NCBI RefSeq assembly: GCF_009659535.1
Contig: NZ_VJZZ01000012.1
Span: 124,001-188,000, forward strand
Source of the DNA: Aggregicoccus sp. 17bor-14
Lineage (GTDB): Bacteria; Myxococcota; Myxococcia; Myxococcales; Myxococcaceae
DNA: 64,000 nt
Direction of reading: 5' to 3'
Shown: in pieces, positions 28,899-38,960 of the stretch
Layout of the letters: every line of letters begins with the position of its first letter
Position numbering within the stretch: position 1 is the first letter of the stretch
Notes under the pieces: generated by a model
The model's input: only the letters and a program-made list of their open reading frames with translations
Told to the model about the DNA's origin: nothing
The model's database searches: none
Translations under genes and position numbers: made by a program

Positions 28899-29542
28899 GG
28901 CTCGCCGGCCTCGGACGGCGCGGAGGGCTGGGCCGGCTCGGCCGGCGCTTCGGCCGAGGCCTCGGTCGCAGCGTCAGGCGCTGCCTCGGGCGCGGTGATC
29001 GTCCCGGCGAGCTCCAGCTCGGAGGCGGTGAGGACGCGGTCGATGTCCAGCAGGAGCACGAACTGCTTGTCGCGCTTGCCCAGCCCCTGCAGGTACTCGA
29101 GCCGCAGCCCGGCGCCGAGCGCGGGCGGGGGCTGGATGTCCCCGGCGCCGAAGTCCAGCACCTCCTCCACCGTGTCCACCAGCGCGCCCAGCAGCACCGT
29201 CTCCCCCCTGGCCGGGGTGCCCGGGGGGCCCGGGGGGCCCGGGTCGACGGCCACCTCGAGCACCACCACGCAGCTCCACTTGCTCAGCGGGCTCTGCGGC
29301 CGGCCGAGCTTCACCGCGAGGTCCACCACGGGCAGCGCGCTGCCGCGGCGGTCGAGCACGCCGCGGATGAAGGCGGGGGTGTTGGGGACGGGCGTGACGG
29401 TCTCGAACTGCAGGATCTCGTGCACGCGCAGGATGGGCACCGCGCAGGTGTCCGCGCCGAGGCGGAAGCTCAGGAACTGCTGGACCGGCGCCGGCGCCTC
29501 CAGGTCCCTCGTGTCGGCGCGCCTCGCTCCCGGGCGCCTCAC
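28895..29542 (-). CDS. cheW: CheW-like adaptor protein
   Basis: Couples the MCP to CheA. A single CheW domain covers about residues 20-175 ([68 protein letters not shown]). An acidic Ala/Glu/Pro tail follows. At 215 residues it is longer than E. coli CheW. A Gly-Pro insert (about 107-117) is encoded by a repetitive G/C tract at 29221-29243. The GTG start overlaps the MCP stop by 4 bases. Confidence 0.93.
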   Translation of the reverse strand: MRRPGARRADTRDLEAPAPVQQFLSFRLGADTCAVPILRVHEILQFETVTPVPNTPAFIRGVLDRRGSALPVVDLAVKLGRPQSPLSKWSCVVVLEVAVDPGPPGPPGTPARGETVLLGALVDTVEEVLDFGAGDIQPPPALGAGLRLEYLQGLGKRDKQFVLLLDIDRVLTASELELAGTITAPEAAPDAATEASAEAPAEPAQPSAPSEAGEP

Positions 29543-31209
29543 TTGGCGGCTCCGAAGGGACGGAAGTCGGCGTCGTCGCTGTGCGGCGCGCTCGCCGTGG
29601 CGCTGCGCGTGGGCAGGTAGGTGGGAGCGGCCGGGGCCGCGCGCGGGGGCGGGGCGGAGCGGGGCGGCGCGGAGGGCGCGGCCGGGGGCCGCTCGGCGAG
29701 CTCGAAGAAGGAGATGAGGCTGCGCAGGCCGTCCGCCTGCTGGGCCATCTCCTCCGCCGTGGCGCTGAGCTCCTCGGCGGCCGAGGCGTTGCGCTGGGTG
29801 ACCTCGTCCACGGTGCCCATGGCGCGGCTGATCTGCGCGACGCCGGTGGCCTGCTCGCTGGAGGCGGCGCTCACCTCCTGCACCAGCTCGGCGGCCTTGC
29901 GGATGGTGGGCACCAGCGCGCCGAGCAGCTGCCCGGAGCGCTCAGCGGTCCGCACGCTCGAGTCCGCGACGCCGGCGATCTCCTTGGCGGCCTTCTGGCT
30001 GCGCTCGGCGAGCTTGCGCACCTCGGTGGCCACCACGGCGAAGCCGCGGCCCTGGTCGCCCGCGCGCGCCGCCTCGATGGCCGCGTTGAGGGCGAGCAGG
30101 TTCGTCTGGTAGGCGATCTCCTCGATGATGCCGATGCGCTCGGCGATGCTGCGCATGGCCACCACCGTCTCCTGCACCGCGCGGCTGCCCTCCTCCACCT
30201 CGAGCGCGGCCTGGCGCGAGCTGGCCTCCGTCTGGCGGCCCACCTCGGCGTTCTGGGTGATGGAGGCGTTCATCTGCTGCAGGCTCGCGCTGGTCTCCTC
30301 CACCGAGGAGGCCTGCTCGCTGGTGCCCTGCGAGAGCGCCTGGGAGGCGGACGAGATCTGCTCGCTGCCGGCCGACAGCGCGCTCGCGCCGGTGCTCACC
30401 TCGCCGATGATGCGGGCGAGCTGCTCCACCATGGCGCGCATCGCACGCTGCAGCTTGCCGGTCTCGTCCCCGCGGTCCACCTCCACGCGCTCGCGCAGGT
30501 TGCCCTGGGCGATGCGCTCGGCGTGGCGCACCACGGTGTCGATGGGGCGGGTGACGCTGCGGGTGGTGAGGACGGCGAACACCGCCGCGAAGCAGACGGC
30601 GAACAGGGTGAAGGCGAAGAGGAGGGCGCGCGTGCGCAGGAAGCGCGCGTCGTTGGCGTTGTCGGTGTCCACCATCAGCGTGTGCTCGTGCTCGATGAGG
30701 GCCTTCCAGGTCGCGCGGTAGGCGTCGAGGGCGGGCACCATCTCCTGGTTCATCAGGAGGATGGCGTCCGGGCCCTCGCCGCGGGCGAAGAGCAGCTTCA
30801 CCCGCTCGCGGCTCTCGATGTAGGGCTTGCGCGCGGCCGTCACCGCCTTGAGCAGCTCGCGCTCGCGCTCGGTCTCGAGCCGCGCCTCGATCCTGCTCAC
30901 GCGCTCGGTGATGCCCTTCGTGTTCTCGGCCATGTGGGCGGCGAGGCGCTGCTGCTCCTCGGCGTTCGCCCCCACGTTGCTCATGAGGATGAGCCGCATG
31001 GTGTTCAGGGCGTTCTCCTCGTGCAGGCTCGCCGCCTCGCTCAGCAGTGCGATGGTCCCGTAGCGCCCGTCCACGAGCTCGGTCGAGGCGTCGTTCATGC
31101 GCCCCATGGTGTCCACGGCGAAGAGGCCGGCCGTCAGCAGGATGGCCACGAGCGTGGCGAAGGCGAGGCCGAGGCGGGTTCCGATGCTCCAGTTGTTCCA
31201 GTGACTCAT
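29539..31209 (-). CDS. methyl-accepting chemotaxis protein
   Basis: A 556-residue transmembrane receptor. TM1 is about residues 13-33 and TM2 about 192-214. The periplasmic part between them is alpha-helical, of four-helix-bundle type, as expected of a small-ligand or partner-sensing domain. A HAMP domain follows ([18 protein letters not shown]), then a long coiled signalling region with the hairpin tip [20 protein letters not shown] and [20 protein letters not shown]. The C-terminal tail is Pro/Ala-rich and ends DFRPFGAAK. It overlaps cheA and cheW by 4 bases each, so it is the dedicated receptor of this system. Confidence 0.96.
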   Translation of the reverse strand: MSHWNNWSIGTRLGLAFATLVAILLTAGLFAVDTMGRMNDASTELVDGRYGTIALLSEAASLHEENALNTMRLILMSNVGANAEEQQRLAAHMAENTKGITERVSRIEARLETERERELLKAVTAARKPYIESRERVKLLFARGEGPDAILLMNQEMVPALDAYRATWKALIEHEHTLMVDTDNANDARFLRTRALLFAFTLFAVCFAAVFAVLTTRSVTRPIDTVVRHAERIAQGNLRERVEVDRGDETGKLQRAMRAMVEQLARIIGEVSTGASALSAGSEQISSASQALSQGTSEQASSVEETSASLQQMNASITQNAEVGRQTEASSRQAALEVEEGSRAVQETVVAMRSIAERIGIIEEIAYQTNLLALNAAIEAARAGDQGRGFAVVATEVRKLAERSQKAAKEIAGVADSSVRTAERSGQLLGALVPTIRKAAELVQEVSAASSEQATGVAQISRAMGTVDEVTQRNASAAEELSATAEEMAQQADGLRSLISFFELAERPPAAPSAPPRSAPPPRAAPAAPTYLPTRSATASAPHSDDADFRPFGAAK

Positions 31210-32897
31210 GGTGTGCTCGGGCGAGGGGGGGAGGAGGGGAGGACGGGCTGCAGCGCCTGGCGCAGCAGGGTGGGCACGTCCAGGATGAGGGCAACGCGGC
31301 CGTCGCCGAGGATGGCGGAGCCGGCGATGCCCGGGAGGCGGTGGAAGAGGCGGCCGAGCGGCTTGACCACGGTCTGGCCCTCGCCGAGCAGCGCATCCAC
31401 GGCGAGGCCGGCGTGGCCGCGCCCGTGGCGCACCACCACCACGCACTCGCGCGCGGGCGCCGGGCCCGGGACGCGGAAGTGGCTGCGCAGCCGCAGGTAG
31501 GGCAGCGCCGCGCCGCGCAGGCTGAAGAGCCCGCTCGCGCGCCCGCGCCCCTCGGCCTCGAGTGGCAGGTCCAGGCACTCGGTGACGCTCTCGAGCGGTA
31601 GCACGTAGACCTCGGGGCCCACCTGCACGCGGAAGCCCTGGATGAGGGCGAGCGTGAGCGGCAGGCGCAGGGTGATGCGGGTGCCCTGGCCCGGGGAGCT
31701 CTCCACCGAGGCGCTGCCGCGCAGCTGCTCCAGGTTGCGCCGCACCACGTCCAGGCCCACGCCGCGGCCGGACAGCTCGGTGACGGTCTCGGCGGTGGAG
31801 AAGCCGGGGGCGAAGATGAGCGCGTCCAGCGCCGCGGGCTCGGGCGTCTCGTCCGGGCCCACCAGGCCGCGCTCGCGGGCGCGCGCGAGCACGCGCCCGC
31901 GCGCGATGCCCGCCCCGTCGTCGCTCAGCTCCACGCCCACGGTGGAGCCCTCGTGGAAGGCGCGCAGCATCAGCCGGGCGCAGGGGTCCTTGCCCAGCGC
32001 CTGGCGCAGGGCGGGCGCCTCGACGCCGTGGTCCAGCGCGTTGCGCACCATGTGCTGGAGCGGGTCCTTGAGCTGCTCGAGCACCGCGTTGTCGATCTCC
32101 ACGCTCTCGCCCTGCAGCTCGAGCCGCGCGCGCTTGCCCAGGGAGGCGGCGAGGTCGCGCACGGTGCGCACGAGCGGGCGGAACGCGGTGCCCACCGGCA
32201 CCATGCGCGCGCGCAGCACCAGCTCCTGCAGGTCGAGGAAGAGGCGGTCGGTGCCGCGCTGGGCCTCGAGCGCGGCCTCGGCCGAGGCGCTGCCGCGCTC
32301 CATCAGGTCCGTCACCCGGGCGCGGGCGATGGCGAGCTCGCCGCACAGGTCCAGCATGCGGTCGAGCCGCTGCGCCTCCACGCGCAGGGAGCGGCCCCGG
32401 GGCGCGGGCGCGAGCGGCTCGGCCGCAGGGGGCTCGGCCGCGGGAGGCGGGGCGGGGCGCGCGCCGGGCAGGTGCCCCGCGGCCGCGGCGGCGAGCCGCG
32501 CGCGCAGCAGGGCGAGCGAGGCGGGCTCGGCGTCCGCTTCGGAGTGAGCTTCGGAGTGAGCTTCGGCGTCACGGCCCTCGATGGCGAGCGCGCCCAGCTG
32601 GCGCAGCCCGTCCGCCGCGTCGAGCAGCAGGCTGACCAGGTCCCGGTCCGCGCGCAGGCGCCCGGAGCGCAGGGGCTCGAGCACCTCCTCGAGCGCGTGG
32701 GCGAGCGCGCTCACCGCGTCGAAGCCGACGAGCGAGGCGGAGCCCTTGAGGGTGTGCGCGGTGCGGAAGAGCGACTGGAGCAGCTCCGCGTCGTCCGGGC
32801 GCGCCTCGAGCAGGAGCAGCCCCTGCTCGAACTCGGCGAGCCGCTCCTCGGCCTCGGCGGCGAAGGTGCGCACCAGCAGGTCGTGGTCGAACTCCAT
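31206..32897 (-). CDS. cheA: CheA histidine kinase (without P2 domain)
   Basis: Autophosphorylates in response to MCP/CheW and passes phosphate to response regulators. The 563 residues comprise an HPt domain (about 1-105; phospho-His H48 in [13 protein letters not shown]), an Ala/Pro linker and a dimerisation region with [20 protein letters not shown] kinase domain follows ([14 protein letters not shown] box, [28 protein letters not shown]), then a CheW-like domain to the C-terminus. No P2 (CheY/CheB-binding) domain is seen between HPt and dimerisation regions, so substrate docking may differ. No receiver domain is attached. Confidence 0.96.
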   Translation of the reverse strand: MEFDHDLLVRTFAAEAEERLAEFEQGLLLLEARPDDAELLQSLFRTAHTLKGSASLVGFDAVSALAHALEEVLEPLRSGRLRADRDLVSLLLDAADGLRQLGALAIEGRDAEAHSEAHSEADAEPASLALLRARLAAAAAGHLPGARPAPPPAAEPPAAEPLAPAPRGRSLRVEAQRLDRMLDLCGELAIARARVTDLMERGSASAEAALEAQRGTDRLFLDLQELVLRARMVPVGTAFRPLVRTVRDLAASLGKRARLELQGESVEIDNAVLEQLKDPLQHMVRNALDHGVEAPALRQALGKDPCARLMLRAFHEGSTVGVELSDDGAGIARGRVLARARERGLVGPDETPEPAALDALIFAPGFSTAETVTELSGRGVGLDVVRRNLEQLRGSASVESSPGQGTRITLRLPLTLALIQGFRVQVGPEVYVLPLESVTECLDLPLEAEGRGRASGLFSLRGAALPYLRLRSHFRVPGPAPARECVVVVRHGRGHAGLAVDALLGEGQTVVKPLGRLFHRLPGIAGSAILGDGRVALILDVPTLLRQALQPVLPSSPPRPSTP

Positions 32898-32913
32898 GCT
32901 CAGCGGCCCTCCA

Positions 32914-33411
32914 TCAGAAGGCCCTCACGCGGGCGGCGCCGTCGTCGGTGTGGAAGAGGAGCTGGCGGCCGCGGGTGCCCCCCGTCTCGCGCGAGGCGAC
33001 GGGGATGTTCAGCGCGGCGAGGAAGCGCAGCGCGAGCTGCACGTTGTCCGCGCCCAGGTGGCGCGCGTGCTCCAGCTCCTGCATCACGTGCGCGCCGCCC
33101 ACCACGTGGGCCTGCAGGTGCGCCGGCGCCGAGCCCAGCGCGGCGAGGCGGGTGACGAGCTCGGGCAGGGCGGCGTCCCCGTAGCGGGCGGAGGGGGCCT
33201 CGCCCGCGGGGGCGAAGGGCAGCATGTAGTGGTTGAGCCCGCCCACTCCCAGGCGCGCGTCCCAGAGGCACACCGCCACGCAGGAGCCGAGCACGGTGGT
33301 GACGGCGGTGGGCGTGGCGGTGGCGAGCACGGCGCCCGCGTACAGGTAGTGCGCGGCGCGCTGCGGCGCCGGGGCCGCGTGCTGAAGGGAGAGGCCGCGC
33401 ACGGCGCTCAC
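32914..33411 (-). CDS. cheD: CheD, chemoreceptor glutamine deamidase
   Basis: Deamidates MCP glutamines and is known in other bacteria to work with adaptation. The 165-residue protein shows HYLYAGAVLATATPTAVTTV, LGSCVAVCLWD with the catalytic Cys, and GGLNHYMLPFA carrying the catalytic His. A Thr-type active-site context lies later (HVVGGAHVMQEL). The GTG start at 33411 overlaps the GAF-protein stop by 4 bases; a long open frame upstream of it is the shadow of that gene. cheA begins 16 bases after the stop. Confidence 0.93.
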   Translation of the reverse strand: MSAVRGLSLQHAAPAPQRAAHYLYAGAVLATATPTAVTTVLGSCVAVCLWDARLGVGGLNHYMLPFAPAGEAPSARYGDAALPELVTRLAALGSAPAHLQAHVVGGAHVMQELEHARHLGADNVQLALRFLAALNIPVASRETGGTRGRQLLFHTDDGAARVRAF

Positions 33412-34250
33412 CGGACCCGCGACTGCTGCTGCAGCTCGTGCAGGCGCGCGCAGTAGAGGGCCGTGGAGGCGTGGGTGCCCAGCTGCTGGAACAGCGCGCG
33501 GTCCACCGCGTCCAGCCGCTCCTTGTGGGGCAGCAGCCGGAAGATGGCCACCGCGCCCACCGGCACGGGGCCCACGCGCAGCGGCACGCAGGCGCTCAGG
33601 GTGCGCTCGTGGGGCAGCGCGCCGATGTCCGTGTCGTCGTCCGCCACCCACACCTGGCCGCTGCGCAGCGCCTGGCCGAGCAGGCCGCGCGCCGCGCTCA
33701 CCCGGCGCAGGGGACCAGCGTCCACGCCGAGCGAGCGCGCGAGCTCGAGCGCCTGGCCATCCTCGCTCGCCTCGAAGAGGGCCACCTGCTCGGTGCCCAC
33801 CAGGTTCACCACGATGTCCTGCAGCGCCTCGAGCACCTCCTGGCGGCTGAGCAGGCCGTGCAGGCGGCTCGCGGCCACGGCGCCGTTGAGCAGCTGGAAG
33901 CCCTGCTGCTCCACCGCCTGGAAGCGCTCGGTGAGCTGCTGGTTCTCCGCCTGGATGCCGTCCAGCAGCTGCTGCATGCGCGCGAGCTGGGTGTCGCGCG
34001 CGCGCAGCGCCTCGCGCAGCGGGTCCGGCGCGGCGGCAGCGAGCGGGAGGGAGGCCGGGGCGGCGAGCGGCGGGGGCGTGGGCCGCGCGGGCGAGACGGT
34101 GCCGAGCCGGTCGCTCTCGCGGCGCAGGGTGGCCACCAGGTCCCTCAGGCCGTCGTTCACCCGCTGCAGGTTCTCCGCCTGGGTCTTCTGTGCGGCCTGG
34201 CTCTTCTCGAGCAGGGCGGTGAGGGGCAGCTCCTTCATCGGATCCTTCAT
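33408..34250 (-). CDS. coiled-coil plus GAF domain protein in che operon
   Basis: A 280-residue cytosolic protein. The N-terminal part is helical (about 1-50 and 80-125, QLARMQQLLDGIQAENQQLT) and should form coiled coils. A GAF domain follows (about 130-265; VLEALQDIVVNLVGTEQVALF, GLLGQALRSGQVWVADDD, CVPLRVGPVPVGAVAIF). GAF domains sense small ligands or redox state, or mediate dimerisation. No kinase or output domain is attached. It sits between the response regulator and cheD with a 4-base overlap to cheD, so it is an integral accessory of this chemosensory system. The start could be one codon earlier (GTG 34253) or ATG 34238. Confidence 0.88.
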   Translation of the reverse strand: MKDPMKELPLTALLEKSQAAQKTQAENLQRVNDGLRDLVATLRRESDRLGTVSPARPTPPPLAAPASLPLAAAAPDPLREALRARDTQLARMQQLLDGIQAENQQLTERFQAVEQQGFQLLNGAVAASRLHGLLSRQEVLEALQDIVVNLVGTEQVALFEASEDGQALELARSLGVDAGPLRRVSAARGLLGQALRSGQVWVADDDTDIGALPHERTLSACVPLRVGPVPVGAVAIFRLLPHKERLDAVDRALFQQLGTHASTALYCARLHELQQQSRVR

Positions 34251-34261
34251 CACGGGGGGCT

Positions 34262-34636
34262 TCAGGAGCCGAGGTGGTTGCGCACCTTCGCGAGCAGCTC
34301 GGGGGCGTTGATGGGCTTGAAGACGTAGTCGTTGCAGCCGCTCTCGTAGCCGGCCGTCACGTTCTCCAGCTCGCTGCGGGTGGTGACCATGATGACGGGG
34401 ATGCGGCGGGTGGCCTCCTGCGCGCGCAGCTCGCGCAGGGCCTCGAAGCCGCCCAGGGTGGGCATCATCACGTCCATCAGGATGAGGTCCGGCCGCTCGC
34501 TCAGCGCCTTGTCCACCGCCTCGCGCCCGTTGGTGGCGGTGAGCAGCTCATAGGGCTCGCGGCCCAGGCACATCTGCTCCATGAGGAGCACCGTCCTCGA
34601 GTCGTCGACGAGCAGGACCTTCTTCTTGGTGGGCAC
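34262..34636 (-). CDS. single-domain response regulator (CheY/PilG-like)
   Basis: A 124-residue receiver domain without output domain. VLLVDDSRTVLLMEQ holds the acidic pocket, LILMDVMMPTLGGFEAL the phospho-Asp, MVTTR the conserved Thr, and DYVFKPINAPELLAKV the Lys. GTG at 34636 is preceded by GGAG 7 bases upstream. As first gene of the che operon it is the likely direct output of CheA. The target, whether a motility motor, type IV pili or a transcription factor, cannot be read from sequence. Confidence 0.92.
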   Translation of the reverse strand: MPTKKKVLLVDDSRTVLLMEQMCLGREPYELLTATNGREAVDKALSERPDLILMDVMMPTLGGFEALRELRAQEATRRIPVIMVTTRSELENVTAGYESGCNDYVFKPINAPELLAKVRNHLGS

Positions 34637-34942
34637 TCGGGTGCTCCGGGGAGGGCCGCCGCTGCGGGGCAGGGCGGAGCGGAGCTTCTCGATTGCAACA
34701 GCCGTTCCCCGCAGGGTCAGGAGCGCCCCGCCCGGGGGCGCCCGGCCGCGGCGGCGCAAGTGCCCGCAATCTCTCGCCGCAGCAGGCCCACAGGGGGCGC
34801 GGCTGCGGGGTTCCGGTGGGTCAACCGCGACACGGTGGGGGGTCAATGACCCGCTCCGCGGGACAGGGCAGAAACGACACACCCGCGCACCCGCGGCGAG
34901 GCGGGGCGCGGGTGTGGGCGCGCAGCGGGCGCGGGGTGTGCG
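34637..34942. other. 306-base intergenic region between pccB and the che operon
   Basis: No gene seen. It must hold the che operon promoter and the pccB 3' end. It contains a GC hairpin (34880-34914) and a small perfect palindrome, GGGTCA-A-TGACCC region near 34841-34852. I could not identify a convincing -35/-10 pair. Confidence 0.5.
34880..34914 (-). terminator. GC-rich hairpin downstream of pccB
   Basis: CACCCGCGC (34880-34888) and GCGCGGGTG (34906-34914) form a perfect 9-bp stem with a 17-base loop, 28 bases after the pccB stop codon. No T tract follows on the minus strand, so termination efficiency is uncertain. Confidence 0.4.
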
Positions 34943-36505
<1,563 letters not shown>

Positions 36506-36563
36506 GGTGCCGCGCACTTATCACGACTGCGGGCGGCAGGAAGGGCCCTGCAAGTGGGAGTGC

Positions 36564-37160
36564 CTAGCTCAGGAAGGGGCGCAACACCTGGGCGAGCCGC
36601 TCCGGGGCGTGGAAGGCCACCCCCACCCCGGCCGGCCCCAGGGCGCTGCCGGGGCTCAGGTGCACCACGCGCCCCTCGAAGGCAAAGCTCTTCTCGAGCC
36701 AGGCGAGCTGCACCTGCACCTCCACGTGGGCGTCGCGGGCGAGGCGGTCCTGGGTGGGCACGAAGGCGCCCCCCACGCGCAGCTCGCGCGTCCAGGCCTG
36801 GGCGAGCGCGGTGGGGCTCGCGAAGCGCAGGAGCAGGGGGCCGGGCGCCACGCCCAGCACCTCGGTCATCGCCTCTGCCGGAGGGAGGAAGCGCACGCTG
36901 AAGCCGCCGCGCGCGGCCGCCGTGAGGCCCGCGGGCACCTGCTTGTGCCGCCGCACCTCGCCCTCGAAGTAGAGGCTGCGCTCGGGGCCGAGCTGCAGCT
37001 GCAGGTGCAGCCGCGTGCCCAGGGGCGGCAGGCGCGCCGCGGTGACGAAGCAGCCGCCGCTCGACACGTCCGTGGTGAAGGCGGTGTGGCTCAGGTCCTG
37101 CTCGCCGTAGCGAACGGAGAGCCGGCGGCTCAGCCGCCGGTGCCTGCGCTTCTCGGTCAT
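36564..37160 (-). CDS. PilZ domain protein, apparently two tandem PilZ folds
   Basis: A 198-residue protein. The N-terminal PilZ has the c-di-GMP motif: RRHRR at residues 5-9 and DVSSGGCFV at about 31-39. The C-terminal half (about 105-195, TRELRVGGAFVPTQDRLARD, GVGVAFHAPE) repeats the fold but lacks the RxxxR element, so it may not bind nucleotide. PilZ proteins with this layout are common in myxobacteria and may affect motility or exopolysaccharide. It ends 58 bases before pccB on the same strand. Confidence 0.85.
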   Translation of the reverse strand: MTEKRRHRRLSRRLSVRYGEQDLSHTAFTTDVSSGGCFVTAARLPPLGTRLHLQLQLGPERSLYFEGEVRRHKQVPAGLTAAARGGFSVRFLPPAEAMTEVLGVAPGPLLLRFASPTALAQAWTRELRVGGAFVPTQDRLARDAHVEVQVQLAWLEKSFAFEGRVVHLSPGSALGPAGVGVAFHAPERLAQVLRPFLS

Positions 37161-37274
37161 GGTGTCCCCCCGTGCTGCCGCTGCTGCGGGCGGGCACCCT
37201 AGTCCGGCCGCGGCGCGCGGGGAAAGCCGATTCGGCGGGGCTTGCGGGAGCTCCGGCCGGAGCGCCGCCGGAGC

Positions 37275-38711
37275 TCACGGCGCGCCGGCGAGGCGCCAGC
37301 GCAGGGCGAAGCGGTGCGGCGCGCTGCCCCCGCCGTCCACCCAGCCCAGGGCCGGCTCGCTGCCGCGCAGCAGCGGGCCCAGCTCGGCGCCCGCGGCGAA
37401 GAGGGCCGCGAGCTCGCGGCTCCCCACGACGTCCATCAGCGACACCTGCGCGAGCGCGCGCGCCACGAGGCGCGGGTCCAGCGCGAGCTCCACGCCGTGC
37501 GCGGCGGCGGCGGGCGCAGCGCCGGCGGGCGCGGCGGAGAGCTGGCGCACCAGCGCCTCCGAGACGGCCGCGTCCGTGCCCACCACGAGGTGGCGCCCGC
37601 CGGCCCCCTCCACGACGCGCAGCTGCAGGGTGCCCGCGGGCAGCGCCACCGCCCAGCCGTCCGGCAGCGCGCTCGCGCCGGGCAGCTTCGCGAGCGGGGC
37701 GAGGGCGGCCCTCACCGCGGCCGCGTCGGTGATCTCGGCGGCGAGCGCCTGGCGCGGAGCGAAGAGGCGCGCGGCGGGGCTGCGCAGGGCGCCGCGCGTG
37801 CGCACCTCGGCCACCTGCACCAGCACCTGCCCGGTGAGGCGCGCGGCCACCGCGTCCGCCACGGAGGTGAGCGCGGCCCTGGGGCACTCGGGACAGGCCT
37901 CCTGCACCTGGAGGCGCAGGGCCGTGACCACCGCGGGCAGCGCGCCCTTCAGCACGTGCGCGCGCGCCTGCAGCAGCTGGGGGCCCGCGGCCGGGGCGGG
38001 GTAGGGGCTCGCGCCAGCGGAGGCGAAGGGGGGCAGGGGCAGCGCGCGGCTCTGGCCCTGCAGCTGCAGCGACTGCGCGTCGCCCTCGAGCCCCACCGCG
38101 CCCTCCTGCTCGCCGGTGCGCAGGACGAAGAGCGCGCCCGGCAGCTTCGCGAGCCGCGCGTCCGGCCGGGGGCTCGCGCGCACCAGGCGCTTGGCCTCCG
38201 CGAGCAGGCGCTTCGTTCCCTCGGGCGTGGGGCCCGCGAAGGCGCAGGCCTCGGCGCCCTGCAGCGCGTAGCCCGCCTGCAGGCCCGTCGTCTCCAGCGT
38301 GAGGGTGCTCAGCGCGCCCGTGCGCCGCAGGGTGAGGGGCGCGTGCAGCGCAGCCTCCGCGGCGCGGCGGAAGAGGGCGGCGTCGGAGAGCCGGGTGCAG
38401 GTGATGCGCCCCTCGGCGCGCAGCGAGGTGGTGGCCGCGCCTGCGGGGTCGATGCCGCTGGCGCGCAGGCTCTCGGGCTGGAAGGGGTCCACGGGGAGGA
38501 AGGGGTGGAAGTCGCCCGTCCAGGCCTCGGGGCGCAGCAGCGGGGCGAGCGCGCCGGCGCGGGTGAGGAAGGCCGCCACCCCGCCGAGCCGGTCCAGGCG
38601 CGGCGCGTGGACCACCGTCTGCGCGCCGGCGGCGGCGCGCGGGGTGGGCGTGGGGGCCGCAGGCGCGGGGGAGGGAGCGGCGGCGAGCAGCGCGAGCAGG
38701 GGCAGGAGCAT
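37275..38711 (-). CDS. exported hypothetical protein (478 aa)
   Basis: A 478-residue protein with a signal peptide (MLLPLLALLAAAPSPAPAAP). The body is mixed alpha/beta with blocks such as GVAAFLTRAGALAPLLRPEAW, FQPESLRASGIDPAGAAT and LRVVEGAGGRHLVVGTDAAV. The Leu/Ala-rich repeats and DPRL-type segments resemble periplasmic proteins that carry DUF3352-like folds, but I cannot assign it firmly. Two Cys in EACPECP form a possible CxxC disulfide. The frame is open far upstream, antisense to the TonB receptor; ATG 38711 begins the signal peptide and is the natural start. Confidence 0.75.
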   Translation of the reverse strand: MLLPLLALLAAAPSPAPAAPTPTPRAAAGAQTVVHAPRLDRLGGVAAFLTRAGALAPLLRPEAWTGDFHPFLPVDPFQPESLRASGIDPAGAATTSLRAEGRITCTRLSDAALFRRAAEAALHAPLTLRRTGALSTLTLETTGLQAGYALQGAEACAFAGPTPEGTKRLLAEAKRLVRASPRPDARLAKLPGALFVLRTGEQEGAVGLEGDAQSLQLQGQSRALPLPPFASAGASPYPAPAAGPQLLQARAHVLKGALPAVVTALRLQVQEACPECPRAALTSVADAVAARLTGQVLVQVAEVRTRGALRSPAARLFAPRQALAAEITDAAAVRAALAPLAKLPGASALPDGWAVALPAGTLQLRVVEGAGGRHLVVGTDAAVSEALVRQLSAAPAGAAPAAAAHGVELALDPRLVARALAQVSLMDVVGSRELAALFAAGAELGPLLRGSEPALGWVDGGGSAPHRFALRWRLAGAP

Positions 38712-38960
38712 GGCGGCTGGTGAGAGCAGCGCCCACCCGGGGCTGTCAAGGCGCGAGGGCGCGCGTGTGGGCGGGTGAAGGCATTGCGAAACGGAGCCCG
38801 GCCCCCTTGCTGCGGGCGTGGCGCACGTCACAATCCGCGCGTCCGCCCCGCACGTCTTGGGTCGGCGGACGCTCCCCTCCCCCGTTGTGACGCACGCCTT
38901 CGCCTCTCCTCCGCCGCTGGGCCACGGGGGCGGCGCGTGCGCAGAGGAACCCGAGCTTCC

